NCBI RefSeq assembly: GCF_026013965.1 | Contig: NZ_CP110341.1 | Span: 1,426,001 to 1,490,000, forward strand | DNA from: Brevibacterium sp. JSBI002 | GTDB taxonomy: Bacteria > Actinomycetota > Actinomycetes > Actinomycetales > Brevibacteriaceae | Direction of reading: 5' to 3' | Length of the DNA stretch: 64,000 nt | Part shown: positions 54,813 to 62,789 of the stretch, piece by piece | Numbering within the stretch: the stretch's first letter is position 1 | How the letters are laid out: each line of letters begins with the position of its first letter | Translations under genes and position numbers: made by a program | The notes under the pieces: generated by a model | The model's database searches: none | The model's input: only the letters and a program-made list of their open reading frames with translations | Told to the model about the DNA's origin: nothing

Positions 54813-55592
54813 ATGCGCATCGCCGTCCGTGCCTTCAACGACAATCCCGGTTCTCCCGTCCTCGTCTTCGGCAACGCTTTGGGCACCCGGATGCCTTTGT
54901 GGACCTCCGTGGCCGCGCGTCTGGCCGACGATTTCCAGATCTACCTCACCGACCTTCCCGGACATACCCTCCCTTCCGGTGATTCGCTCGCAGAGGCGGC
55001 CGCCCCGCTGACGATCGAAGCGCTGGCTTCCGGTGTCGTCGAGTCCCTCGCCGAGCTCGGGGTGGAGTCCTTCATCTACTGCGGAGTCTCGATCTCCGGC
55101 GGCGTCGGTCTGACCCTGGCGCTCAACCACCCCGATTCGCTGACCGGACTCGTCGCCTGTGCGACGGCCGAGAAGTTCGGCACTCCGGAATCCTGGGACG
55201 AACGCATCGGCGAAGTCCGCGCCGACGGTACCAAGGGACTTGTCGATGACACCGCCGATCGGTGGTTCGCCGCCGGGTTCCTCGGCGAGGACATCGCCAC
55301 CGGCCACCTCGTCCTGTCCGACCTCGCCCTGGTCGATGACGAGGCGTACATCGCGGCCGCCTCGGCGCTGAAGACCTACGATCTGAGTGGGAAGCTCGGC
55401 TCGATCGCCACCCCGACGCTCGTCATGGCAGGGGCTCAAGATCCCGGTTGCACACCTGAGGCGATGTCGGAGTTGGCCGAACAGATCGAGGGCGCACACT
55501 TCGTCACGATCCCGGACTCGGCTCACCTGCCGATGGTCGAACACCCCGAGATCGTCGTCGACTACATCCAGGAGTTCTGCGGCCGGCTCTAG
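54813..55592 (+). CDS. Alpha/beta hydrolase, 3-oxoadipate enol-lactonase-like
   Basis: A 259-residue hydrolase with the PcaD-like layout: LVFGNALGTRMPLWTSVA at the oxyanion position, LPGHTLPSG, the nucleophile region YCGVSISGGVGLTLAL, and the His in PDSAHLPMVEHPE. The wording around the nucleophile matches actinobacterial enol-lactonases, but no other beta-ketoadipate gene is nearby, so the substrate is open. AAGGAG lies 8 bases before the ATG. Possibly co-transcribed with the downstream old yellow enzyme. Confidence 0.75.
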   Translation: MRIAVRAFNDNPGSPVLVFGNALGTRMPLWTSVAARLADDFQIYLTDLPGHTLPSGDSLAEAAAPLTIEALASGVVESLAELGVESFIYCGVSISGGVGLTLALNHPDSLTGLVACATAEKFGTPESWDERIGEVRADGTKGLVDDTADRWFAAGFLGEDIATGHLVLSDLALVDDEAYIAAASALKTYDLSGKLGSIATPTLVMAGAQDPGCTPEAMSELAEQIEGAHFVTIPDSAHLPMVEHPEIVVDYIQEFCGRL

Positions 55593-55674
55593 AAGGGCGC
55601 GCTCCGTCGCATCTTCGGCGTTCCGGTATTCGGGATCGCTGTCTGAGCTCGAGCGGAACTGGCAGACTGATGTC

Positions 55675-56745
55675 ATGACTGCGCTGTTCGAACCGCTGAC
55701 TCTGCGCGGAACCGAGATTCCCAACCGCATCTGGCTCGCCCCGATGTGCCAGTACTCCTGCGAAGCCGAAGACGGAATGCCCGGCCCCTGGCATCTTGTC
55801 CACCTCGGTGCCCGGGCGCAGGGTGGATTCGGGCTCATCCTCACCGAAGCCTCCGCCGTCGTCCCGGAGGGGCGCATCTCACCGCAGGACGCCGGGATCT
55901 GGAACGACGATCAGGCCGAATCATGGTCGGCGGTCGTCGACTTCGTCCACTCCCAGGGCAGCATCATCGGCATCCAGCTCGCCCACGCCGGCCGCAAGGC
56001 CAGCACCTACCGCCCCTTCACCGGGGAACCGAAAGGCAGCGTCCCCGAATCCGAGGGCGGATGGCCGACTCTCGGCGCCAGCCCCATCGCCTATCCTCAG
56101 CTGGCCGAGCCCACGGAGATGACGAAGGACGACATCGCCGAGGTGGTCGCCGCCTTCGCAGCTGCTGCCCGCCGTGCGATCGACGCCGGGTTCGACCTCG
56201 TCGAACTCCACGCGGCCCACGGCTATCTGCTCCATTCTTTCCTGTCACCGCTGTCGAACCAGCGCAGCGACGAATACGGCGGCGATCTCGCCGGCCGGTC
56301 CCGACTGCTCCATGAGGTCTATGCGGCCGTGCGCGCCGAGGTCGGCGAGGATGTGCCCGTGTTCGTGCGCATCTCGGCAAGCGAATGGACAGACGGCGGT
56401 TTCGACATCGCCGAAGCCGCAGAGGTCAGCCGTGCGCTGTCGGAGGCCGGAGTCGACCTCATCGACGTCTCCTCCGGAGGCAACTATCCGGTGCGGATCC
56501 CCATCGGCCCCGGCTACCAGGTGTCCCTGGCCGCAGCGATCCGCGCCGAAGGAGCCTTGACCGGAGCCGTCGGACTCATCACGGAGCCGAAGCAAGCCGA
56601 GACCATCCTCAGCACCGGCCAGGCCGATGCGATCTTCATGGCCCGCGCCGCTCTGCGGGAACCTTCCTGGCCGCAGCGAGCCGCCCATGTCCTCGGAGTC
56701 GAACCCGGACCCTACCCTCCGCAGTACACTCGCGGAGCCTGGTGA
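55675..56745 (+). CDS. Old yellow enzyme, NADPH dehydrogenase (YqjM-like)
   Basis: FMN-dependent ene-reductase of 356 residues. It starts with LFEPLTLRGTEIPNRIWLAPM, has the cysteine of the YqjM class in APMCQYSCEAEDG, then QLAHAGRKAST, the catalytic HAAHGYLLHSFLSPLSNQR segment (given in part), and a C-terminal GLITEPKQAE with the FMN phosphate loop. It reduces activated double bonds or serves in oxidative stress; the physiological substrate is unknown. Confidence 0.9.
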   Translation: MTALFEPLTLRGTEIPNRIWLAPMCQYSCEAEDGMPGPWHLVHLGARAQGGFGLILTEASAVVPEGRISPQDAGIWNDDQAESWSAVVDFVHSQGSIIGIQLAHAGRKASTYRPFTGEPKGSVPESEGGWPTLGASPIAYPQLAEPTEMTKDDIAEVVAAFAAAARRAIDAGFDLVELHAAHGYLLHSFLSPLSNQRSDEYGGDLAGRSRLLHEVYAAVRAEVGEDVPVFVRISASEWTDGGFDIAEAAEVSRALSEAGVDLIDVSSGGNYPVRIPIGPGYQVSLAAAIRAEGALTGAVGLITEPKQAETILSTGQADAIFMARAALREPSWPQRAAHVLGVEPGPYPPQYTRGAW

Positions 56746-56794
56746 CCTGTCCCTGAACAGTTCGCAGCATCAGCACAGATTGAGGAGTTTGGAA

Positions 56795-57448
56795 ATGCAC
56801 ACGATCGAAACCGAGCACGTCATCATCCGCTCTATCGCGGTCTCCGAGATGGCGAACAACGTCTATCTGCTCACCGCCAAAGAGACCGGTTCCCAGGTCC
56901 TCATCGACGCCGCCGATGACGCCGAGGCGATCACCGAACTCATCGGCTCAGGAGCGCAGGACACCGAGGCCGACCCGAAGCTCAGGGCGATCATCACCAC
57001 GCACCAGCATTGGGATCATATTCGGGCGCTGCCGGCCACCTCGGCGAACTATCCGGAGGCGATGACCATTGCTGGGGCTGCGGACGCGGCCGCCATCACC
57101 GAGGCGGAAGGAGTGGAGATCGCGCATTCCGTCGATCACCTCGATGTCGGGGACTTCGGCGGATTCGTCCTCCAGGCAATCGCTCTGCGCGGGCACACCC
57201 CCGGTTCGATCGCACTGCTTCTGCGCGACGGGGGCCAGACGATCCTGTTCTCCGGTGACTCGCTGTTTCCGGGCGGGCCGGGCAAGACCTGGTCGGCCGA
57301 GGACTTTACCTCGCTCATGGACGACCTCGAGGAGCGGGTCTTCGGCGAACTTCCGGACGAGACTCTCGTCCTGCCCGGACATGGGGACTCGACGACCCTG
57401 GGCGAGGAACGTCCGAAACTGGGGGAGTGGCGCGAACGCGGTTGGTGA
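56795..57448 (+). CDS. MBL-fold metallohydrolase
   Basis: A 217-residue protein of the metallo-beta-lactamase fold. The metal motif is THQHWDH with His70, His72, Asp74 and His75; further ligands are in LRGHTPGSIAL, FSGDSLFPGGPGKTW, and LPGHGDSTTLGEE. The FPGGPGKTW segment recalls glyoxalase-II-like hydrolases of actinobacteria. GAGGAG precedes the ATG by about 8 bases. Confidence 0.85.
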   Translation: MHTIETEHVIIRSIAVSEMANNVYLLTAKETGSQVLIDAADDAEAITELIGSGAQDTEADPKLRAIITTHQHWDHIRALPATSANYPEAMTIAGAADAAAITEAEGVEIAHSVDHLDVGDFGGFVLQAIALRGHTPGSIALLLRDGGQTILFSGDSLFPGGPGKTWSAEDFTSLMDDLEERVFGELPDETLVLPGHGDSTTLGEERPKLGEWRERGW

Positions 57449-57462
57449 CCGCAGTTCGGCTC

Positions 57463-58047
57463 TCAGCTCGGCAGCGCCGCGAAGCCGATGAGCGCCCAGA
57501 CGATGGAGAGCAGACCCACGGCGATGATGCCGATGTTCCACCTCGTCTCGATGACACGCTGTCCGCTGGCGTTGGCCAGCTCTGCGTCGCTGAGCGCCGC
57601 ATAGCGATCGAGCACGGCATCGACGGCCGGGCTCGGATCTTCGACGAGCTGACGCCTGCCCCGTTCATCCTTCTCCCATTTCTTGCCCTTGCCGGCCAGC
57701 GGCCATGAGGCGAACTTCTTCTCATGAGTGCGCACACTCAGACCGAAGTGCGTCTCGAAGCCGTCGACGAGGTTCCACGGAATCGTCACGGTCTGCAGCG
57801 GATTGACCAAGATGAGCTGCTGTCTGTGCAATTCGACACGGGGATAGCGATAGAAGACGAAGACCAAGGTGCCGACGGCCAGCGGGATACCCGCAGCGGC
57901 CAGACCACGCAGGGTGAAATCGCCGAACACGATCGAGAGCACACCGAAGGCACAGAGGCCGCCGACGATGAAGAAGAGGGCCGTCGAACTCGTCGTCCGC
58001 ACGACGGTCGGCTCGGTTTCATTGCGATCTATCTCACTGTCAGCCAC
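57463..58047 (-). CDS. PH-like domain membrane protein
   Basis: A 194-residue protein with two N-terminal helices (about 22-42 and 48-66) followed by a bacterial PH-like domain (RYPRVELHRQQLILVNPLQT, then WNLVDGFETHFGLSV), a charged segment, and one C-terminal helix (about 170-190). This arrangement is common in actinobacteria and has no assigned function. The GTG at 58047 has TAGGAT exactly 6 bases upstream. Confidence 0.8.
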   Translation of the reverse strand: MADSEIDRNETEPTVVRTTSSTALFFIVGGLCAFGVLSIVFGDFTLRGLAAAGIPLAVGTLVFVFYRYPRVELHRQQLILVNPLQTVTIPWNLVDGFETHFGLSVRTHEKKFASWPLAGKGKKWEKDERGRRQLVEDPSPAVDAVLDRYAALSDAELANASGQRVIETRWNIGIIAVGLLSIVWALIGFAALPS

Positions 58048-58053
58048 CTGATC

Positions 58054-58059
58054 ATCCTA
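58054..58059 (-). promoter_or_regulatory. -10 element of the PH-like membrane protein gene
   Basis: TAGGAT on the minus strand, exactly 6 bases before the GTG at 58047. Confidence 0.5.
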
Positions 58060-58196
58060 TCCATTGAGACTGAACAAAAGTTGTCTGTTCTCTTGGTCTC
58101 GAAACGGTAACGATTCGGAAATTTGCTCATTATGTGGACTCCGTCACAGTCGCCCGTGAATTAACTTTGATGCAATCCATGTGAAAAGCATGAACG

Positions 58197-58241
58197 CGGT
58201 CACATGCGCTTCGGTCTCTGCCGACGCGCTGCATGTGACCG
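58197..58241. promoter_or_regulatory. Inverted repeat upstream of the oligopeptide ABC operon
   Basis: CGGTCACATGC (58197-58207) and its exact complement GCATGTGACCG (58231-58241), 23 bases apart, 66 bases before the GTG of the binding-protein gene. Could be a repressor site or a leader hairpin; no regulator is identifiable nearby. Confidence 0.55.
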
Positions 58242-58306
58242 GAATGCACTCCGGTCTGGGAGTGTAAGAACGAGGGTGACTCGCCCTAGAACAACAAGGA
58301 GAGAAC

Positions 58307-60112
58307 GTGAACAAGCGCTTCCTCGCGGCCGGTGCCTCTGTGGCTGCCGCTGCAATGGTGCTCACCGCCTGCACACCCCCTGGCGGAGGCAGTGACGATG
58401 AAGCATCAAATGACACCGCCGTCAACATCGGTTGGAACGAATCCTTCCGGTCGATGAACACACTGACGGCCAACGGCAATGCGACCTCGAACGCCATTCT
58501 CACCTACATGATGAATGACAACTTCGGGTACTACGACGGTGACCTCGAAGTTCAGGACGGAGCCCTCGGCAAGGTAGAACAGGTCTCGGAAGATCCGCTC
58601 AAGGTCAAGTACACATTCAACGATGATGCCAAGTGGTCCGACGGCACCCCCGTCGACGCCGCTGACCTGGCGCTGACCTGGGCCGGCACCTCGGCGAACT
58701 TCAACACCGTCGAAGCCAACAACAACGACGACGGAACGGTGAAGAAGAACGACGCGAAGACCGTCTACTTCGATTCCTCGACCGCCGGCTCGGCTCTGAT
58801 CAAGAAGTTCCCGGAGATCTCCGATGACGGCAAGGAGATCACCCTCGAATACTCCAAGCCCTACGCTGACTGGCAGACCGAGTTCGGCACCGGTGCCGAC
58901 GGCGTCGGTGTGCCCGCCCATATCGTGGCGAAGAAGGCACTCGGGGTCGACGACGCCGAGAAGGGCAAGGAGGCCATCCTCAAGGCCATCAAGGACAAGG
59001 ACACCGAAGCCCTGTCGAAGATCTCGAACACCTGGAACACCGGGTTCGACTTCACCTCGATGCCGAAGGACGAGGACCTGCTGGTCCACAACGGTCCCTA
59101 CAAGATGACGAAGTTCGAAGAGGGGCAGTACGTCACCCTCGAACTTGACGACAACTACACGGGTCCGGTAAAGCCGAAGGTCAAGACCGTCACGGTCCGC
59201 TACAACGGCGATCCGATGGCGATGATCCAGGCGATCGAGAACGGCGAGGTCGACATGACTCAGCCGCAGGCGACCGCTGACGTCCTCTCCGCAGCCGAGA
59301 AGATCGACGGCGTCACGGTCGACGCCGCCGATGGTGCGACCTACGAGCACGTCGACTTCACCTTCGACAACAAGGGTCCCTTCGACCCGGCTGCCCACGG
59401 TGGCGACGAGGAGACGGCGAAGAAGGTCCGTCAGGCGTTCCTCAAGGCGCTGCCGCGTGAGGACATCGTCGAGAAGATCATCAAGCCTCTCAACGACAAG
59501 GCCGTCACCCGCGATTCGTACTCGCAGGTTCCCGGCTCGCCGATGTACGACGCGATCACCAAGGTCAACGGCGTCGCAGACGCCGCCGATGGTGACGTCG
59601 CGGCCGCGAAGAAGCTGCTCGAGGAAGCGGGCGTCGACGCTCCGACCGTGCGTGTTATGTACGACAACACGAACTCGCGTCGTCAGCAGGAGTTCCAGCT
59701 GATCAAGGAATCGGCCGAGAAAGCCGGCTTCAAGATCAAGGACGTCGGAGACGTCAATTGGGGCACCCGCCTCGGCGACGGAACCTACGATGTCTCGCTG
59801 TTCGGCTGGCAGTCCGAAGGCACCGGAGTCACGGAGAACGATGCGAACTTCCGCACCGGCGCTCAGAACAACTACGGCGGCTACTCGAGCAAGGAGATGA
59901 ACAAGATCCTCGACAAGCTGCTCGTGTCCAAGGAAGATGAGCAGCAGGAGCTTCTCATCGACATGGAGAAGCAGCTGACCGAGGACGCCTTCGGCGCGCC
60001 GATCTTCCAGTTCCCCGAACTGACGATCTACCGTGACAGCGTGAAGAACGTGAAGTCGACGTCCGTGTCGCCGACGATGTTCTGGAACTACTGGGAGTGG
60101 GAAGTCAACTGA
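58307..60112 (+). CDS. Peptide ABC transporter substrate-binding lipoprotein
   Basis: Extracytoplasmic binding protein (SBP family 5) of 601 residues: signal peptide with lipobox LTAC (Cys22), then the DppA/OppA fold (VNIGWNESFRSMNTLT, the WSDGTPVDAADLALTW segment that marks the family, and VRQAFLKALPREDIVEKI). The length is larger than DppA but normal for actinobacterial members. The GTG is preceded by AAGGAG. It is followed by a hairpin and then two permeases and a double ATPase. Substrate is probably oligopeptide; nickel or other substrates are less likely. Confidence 0.9.
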   Translation: MNKRFLAAGASVAAAAMVLTACTPPGGGSDDEASNDTAVNIGWNESFRSMNTLTANGNATSNAILTYMMNDNFGYYDGDLEVQDGALGKVEQVSEDPLKVKYTFNDDAKWSDGTPVDAADLALTWAGTSANFNTVEANNNDDGTVKKNDAKTVYFDSSTAGSALIKKFPEISDDGKEITLEYSKPYADWQTEFGTGADGVGVPAHIVAKKALGVDDAEKGKEAILKAIKDKDTEALSKISNTWNTGFDFTSMPKDEDLLVHNGPYKMTKFEEGQYVTLELDDNYTGPVKPKVKTVTVRYNGDPMAMIQAIENGEVDMTQPQATADVLSAAEKIDGVTVDAADGATYEHVDFTFDNKGPFDPAAHGGDEETAKKVRQAFLKALPREDIVEKIIKPLNDKAVTRDSYSQVPGSPMYDAITKVNGVADAADGDVAAAKKLLEEAGVDAPTVRVMYDNTNSRRQQEFQLIKESAEKAGFKIKDVGDVNWGTRLGDGTYDVSLFGWQSEGTGVTENDANFRTGAQNNYGGYSSKEMNKILDKLLVSKEDEQQELLIDMEKQLTEDAFGAPIFQFPELTIYRDSVKNVKSTSVSPTMFWNYWEWEVN

Positions 60113-60152
60113 TTCGCGACTGACGCGATCGGTTCTTCTCCACCCAAGCCTT

Positions 60153-60181
60153 CTGTGGGGATCACTGTGTGATCCCCACAG
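60153..60181 (+). terminator. Hairpin between binding protein and permease genes
   Basis: Perfect 13-bp stem (60153-60165 with 60169-60181) around TGT, followed by CGGCGTTTT. It lies inside the operon, so partial termination would make more binding protein than permease, the stoichiometry usual for such importers. Confidence 0.8.
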
Positions 60182-60216
60182 CGGCGTTTTCGGAAGATTG
60201 AAACGGAACCCTCATC

Positions 60217-61761
60217 ATGATCAGATTCATCCTCCGACGATTGCTGTCGACGGCGCTCGTACTCCTCGTCGTCACCTTCGTCCTCTACCTGCTCCTCAAC
60301 GTCGCGCTCGACTTCTTCTGGGACCTGCGCGCGAGCACCTCACCGAATATCGAGGCCCTCTACGAGTCGCGTCGACGACTCCTCGACCTCGACACTCCCG
60401 CAGTCGTCCGCTACTTCAAGTGGTTGGCAGGCGTCGGCGGCTGCGCCATCGGCCAATGTGACTTCGGAATCGCCTGGAAGTCGGGCCAGGAGGTCACCGA
60501 ACAGCTGCAGGGCGCGATCATCAACACGATCAAGCTCATCACCGCCTCGACGATCGTGGCCATCATCCTCGGCATCGCCGTGGGCATGATCTCGGCCATC
60601 CGCCAATACTCGGGCTTCGACTACTTCATCACCTTCGTCTCCTTCCTCCTCTACTCGCTGCCCGTCTTCTGGGTGGCGGTGCTGCTCAAGCAGTACGGTG
60701 CGATCGACATCAACAACTTCATCAACGATCCGACCCTGGAATCCTGGTGGCCGATCATCATCGGCTGTGTGGCCATGGGCCTGTTCTGGATGGGCGCGCT
60801 CGGAGGCAGCGCGAAGCGTCGAGCCATCACCTTCGCCGCTGCCGCGCTCATCACCTTCGGCACGATCTACTACATCCTCGCCAGCGGCTGGATGCAGCAG
60901 CCGACCATCGGCCTCCTCGGCGTGGTCGTCATCGGCGCCGGTGCGGCCATCGTCATGACGTACCTGTCGACGGGACTGAAGAACCGCCGCGTGCTCTATG
61001 CCTCGCTGACCACTGTGGTCATCGGCGCGCTGCTCTACTGGCCCCTGATGAACCTCTTCTACTACGTCGACATGAATTGGCTGTGGATGTTCGGGCTCTT
61101 CATCGTGGCGATCGCGGTCGCCATCGGCGTCGGACTGGCATTCCGGGGACCGGATCCCTGGGACACCGCACGCACGACGAGCTTCACCGCCATCATCGTG
61201 GCAGTGCTCATCTTCGCCGACCGCGTACTGCAGGGGTGGCAGGAGTATTCGGACGACCCGGCCATCAACAATCGCCCGATCGCGACGATCGGCGCTTCGG
61301 CGCCGAACATCGACGGTGACTTCTGGATCACGAACCTCGACTCGTTCACCCACCTCCTGCTGCCGTCGATCGCCCTGGTTCTCATCTCCTTCGCCTCGTA
61401 CACCCGCTACACCCGCGGTTCGATGCTCGAGGTCATGGGACAGGACTACATCCGCACGGCACGCGCCAAAGGTCTCAACGAACGTACGGTGATCATGCGC
61501 CACGCTCTGCGCAATGCGCTGCTGCCGCTGGCCTCGGTCATCCCTGTCGACATCATCACGATGATCGGCGGTGCCGTCATCACGGAGACGATCTTCGGCT
61601 GGAACGGCATGGGCAAGCTCTTCATCGACTCGCTGCACAACGCGGAGCTTGATCCGGTCATGGCCTACATCCTCATCACCGGTCTGCTCGCCATCATCGC
61701 CAACCTGGTCGCGGACTTCCTCTACGCCGTCCTCGACCCGAGAATCCGAGTGAACGCATGA
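60217..61761 (+). CDS. Peptide ABC transporter permease, DppB type, with an extra membrane insert
   Basis: A 514-residue permease, about 190 longer than the usual DppB. The N-terminus (FILRRLLSTALVLLVVTFVLY), the VTEQLQGAIINTIKL segment and SFLLYSLPVFWVAVLL are canonical. A block of roughly 170 residues (about 175-345) with five or so extra hydrophobic segments follows. The fold then resumes with LLLPSIALVLISFASYTRYTRG, the EAA loop ARAKGLNERTVIMRHALRN and WNGMGKLFIDSL. The insert splits the permease domain where a short loop is normal. Its ATG is reached after the intra-operon hairpin; its stop overlaps the next ATG. Confidence 0.88.
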   Translation: MIRFILRRLLSTALVLLVVTFVLYLLLNVALDFFWDLRASTSPNIEALYESRRRLLDLDTPAVVRYFKWLAGVGGCAIGQCDFGIAWKSGQEVTEQLQGAIINTIKLITASTIVAIILGIAVGMISAIRQYSGFDYFITFVSFLLYSLPVFWVAVLLKQYGAIDINNFINDPTLESWWPIIIGCVAMGLFWMGALGGSAKRRAITFAAAALITFGTIYYILASGWMQQPTIGLLGVVVIGAGAAIVMTYLSTGLKNRRVLYASLTTVVIGALLYWPLMNLFYYVDMNWLWMFGLFIVAIAVAIGVGLAFRGPDPWDTARTTSFTAIIVAVLIFADRVLQGWQEYSDDPAINNRPIATIGASAPNIDGDFWITNLDSFTHLLLPSIALVLISFASYTRYTRGSMLEVMGQDYIRTARAKGLNERTVIMRHALRNALLPLASVIPVDIITMIGGAVITETIFGWNGMGKLFIDSLHNAELDPVMAYILITGLLAIIANLVADFLYAVLDPRIRVNA

Positions 61762-62789
61762 GTACCAACAACGACAAACAGAACGCTCTCGCCCTCGACG
61801 AAGTCGGGGACAATGCGATCGAGTCGAAGGAGACCGAAGGTCTCTCCCAGGGCAAGATCGTCCTGCGCAAGTTCCTTCGCCACAAAGGCGCGATGATCTC
61901 GATCGTCGTCCTCGTGCTGGTGGCCATCTTCGCCTTCAGCGCACAGGGCTTCGGTGCTGTGCCGGGCTGGTGGAAGTTCAGCCATACGGCCTCCGGGCCC
62001 GTGGTCAACCCCGGGGGTGCCCCCACGTGGTCATTGGCGAACTTCTTCTCGCTCGGCGACCATCCGTTCGGACAGGATGAGATCGGTCGTGACAACTTCG
62101 CCAGGGTGATGAAGGGAACGCAGATCTCCCTGGTCGTCATGTTCATCATCGGCATAGTGTGCCTGATCATCGGCACAGTAGTCGGCGCCCTCGCGGGCTA
62201 CTACCGCGGTTGGGTCGATTCGGTGCTCATGCGCATCACCGACGGCTTCGTCATCCTGCCGGTCATCGTGGTCGGCTCGATCCTCGGTGTGCTCGTCGGC
62301 GGAGCGAACGGTCCTCTGCTCGGTGTGGCGCTGGGCTGCATCCTCTGGGTGGGCCTCGCGCGACTCGTCCGCGGTGATTTCATGTCCCTGCGCGAACGCG
62401 AATTCGTCGACTCGGCCCGCGTGGCCGGGGCCAGTGACTTCCGAATCATGTTCAAGCACATGCTGCCCAATGCCATGGGCGTCATCATCGTCAACACGAC
62501 ACTGATCATGAGCCAGGCGATCGTCCTCGAAGCCTCCCTGAGCTACCTCGGCTTCGGCATCAAACCGCCCGGCATCTCGCTCGGTCAGCTCATCAGCGAA
62601 TACCAGACCTCCTTCGCCACACGCCCGTGGCTGTTCTGGTGGCCCGGCCTGTTCATCATCGTCATCGCTCTGTGCGTGAACTTCATCGGCGACGGTCTGC
62701 GCGACGCGTTCGACCCGCGGATGAAGACCATCCCGAGCTGGAGGAAGATGAAGAAAGCCGAGCGCATGGCACAGAAGGAGGCGAAGTGA
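61758..62789 (+). CDS. Peptide ABC transporter permease, DppC type
   Basis: Second permease, 343 residues. N-terminal cytoplasmic tail of 30 residues, first helix ISIVVLVLVAIFAFSAQGF, then an extracytoplasmic segment including the family HPFGQDEIGRDNFARVM, and the EAA loop FVDSARVAGASDFRIMFKHM. Starts by ATGA overlap with the first permease and ends by TGATG overlap with the ATPase gene, so the three are tightly coupled. Confidence 0.92.
   Translation: MSTNNDKQNALALDEVGDNAIESKETEGLSQGKIVLRKFLRHKGAMISIVVLVLVAIFAFSAQGFGAVPGWWKFSHTASGPVVNPGGAPTWSLANFFSLGDHPFGQDEIGRDNFARVMKGTQISLVVMFIIGIVCLIIGTVVGALAGYYRGWVDSVLMRITDGFVILPVIVVGSILGVLVGGANGPLLGVALGCILWVGLARLVRGDFMSLREREFVDSARVAGASDFRIMFKHMLPNAMGVIIVNTTLIMSQAIVLEASLSYLGFGIKPPGISLGQLISEYQTSFATRPWLFWWPGLFIIVIALCVNFIGDGLRDAFDPRMKTIPSWRKMKKAERMAQKEAK

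Noticed and set aside
54813..57448. Hydrolase, old yellow enzyme and MBL genes as an aromatic degradation cluster
   Set aside because: Only the enol-lactonase-like gene suggests this, and no ring-cleavage or other beta-ketoadipate gene is present; the genes have separate ribosome sites and spacing.
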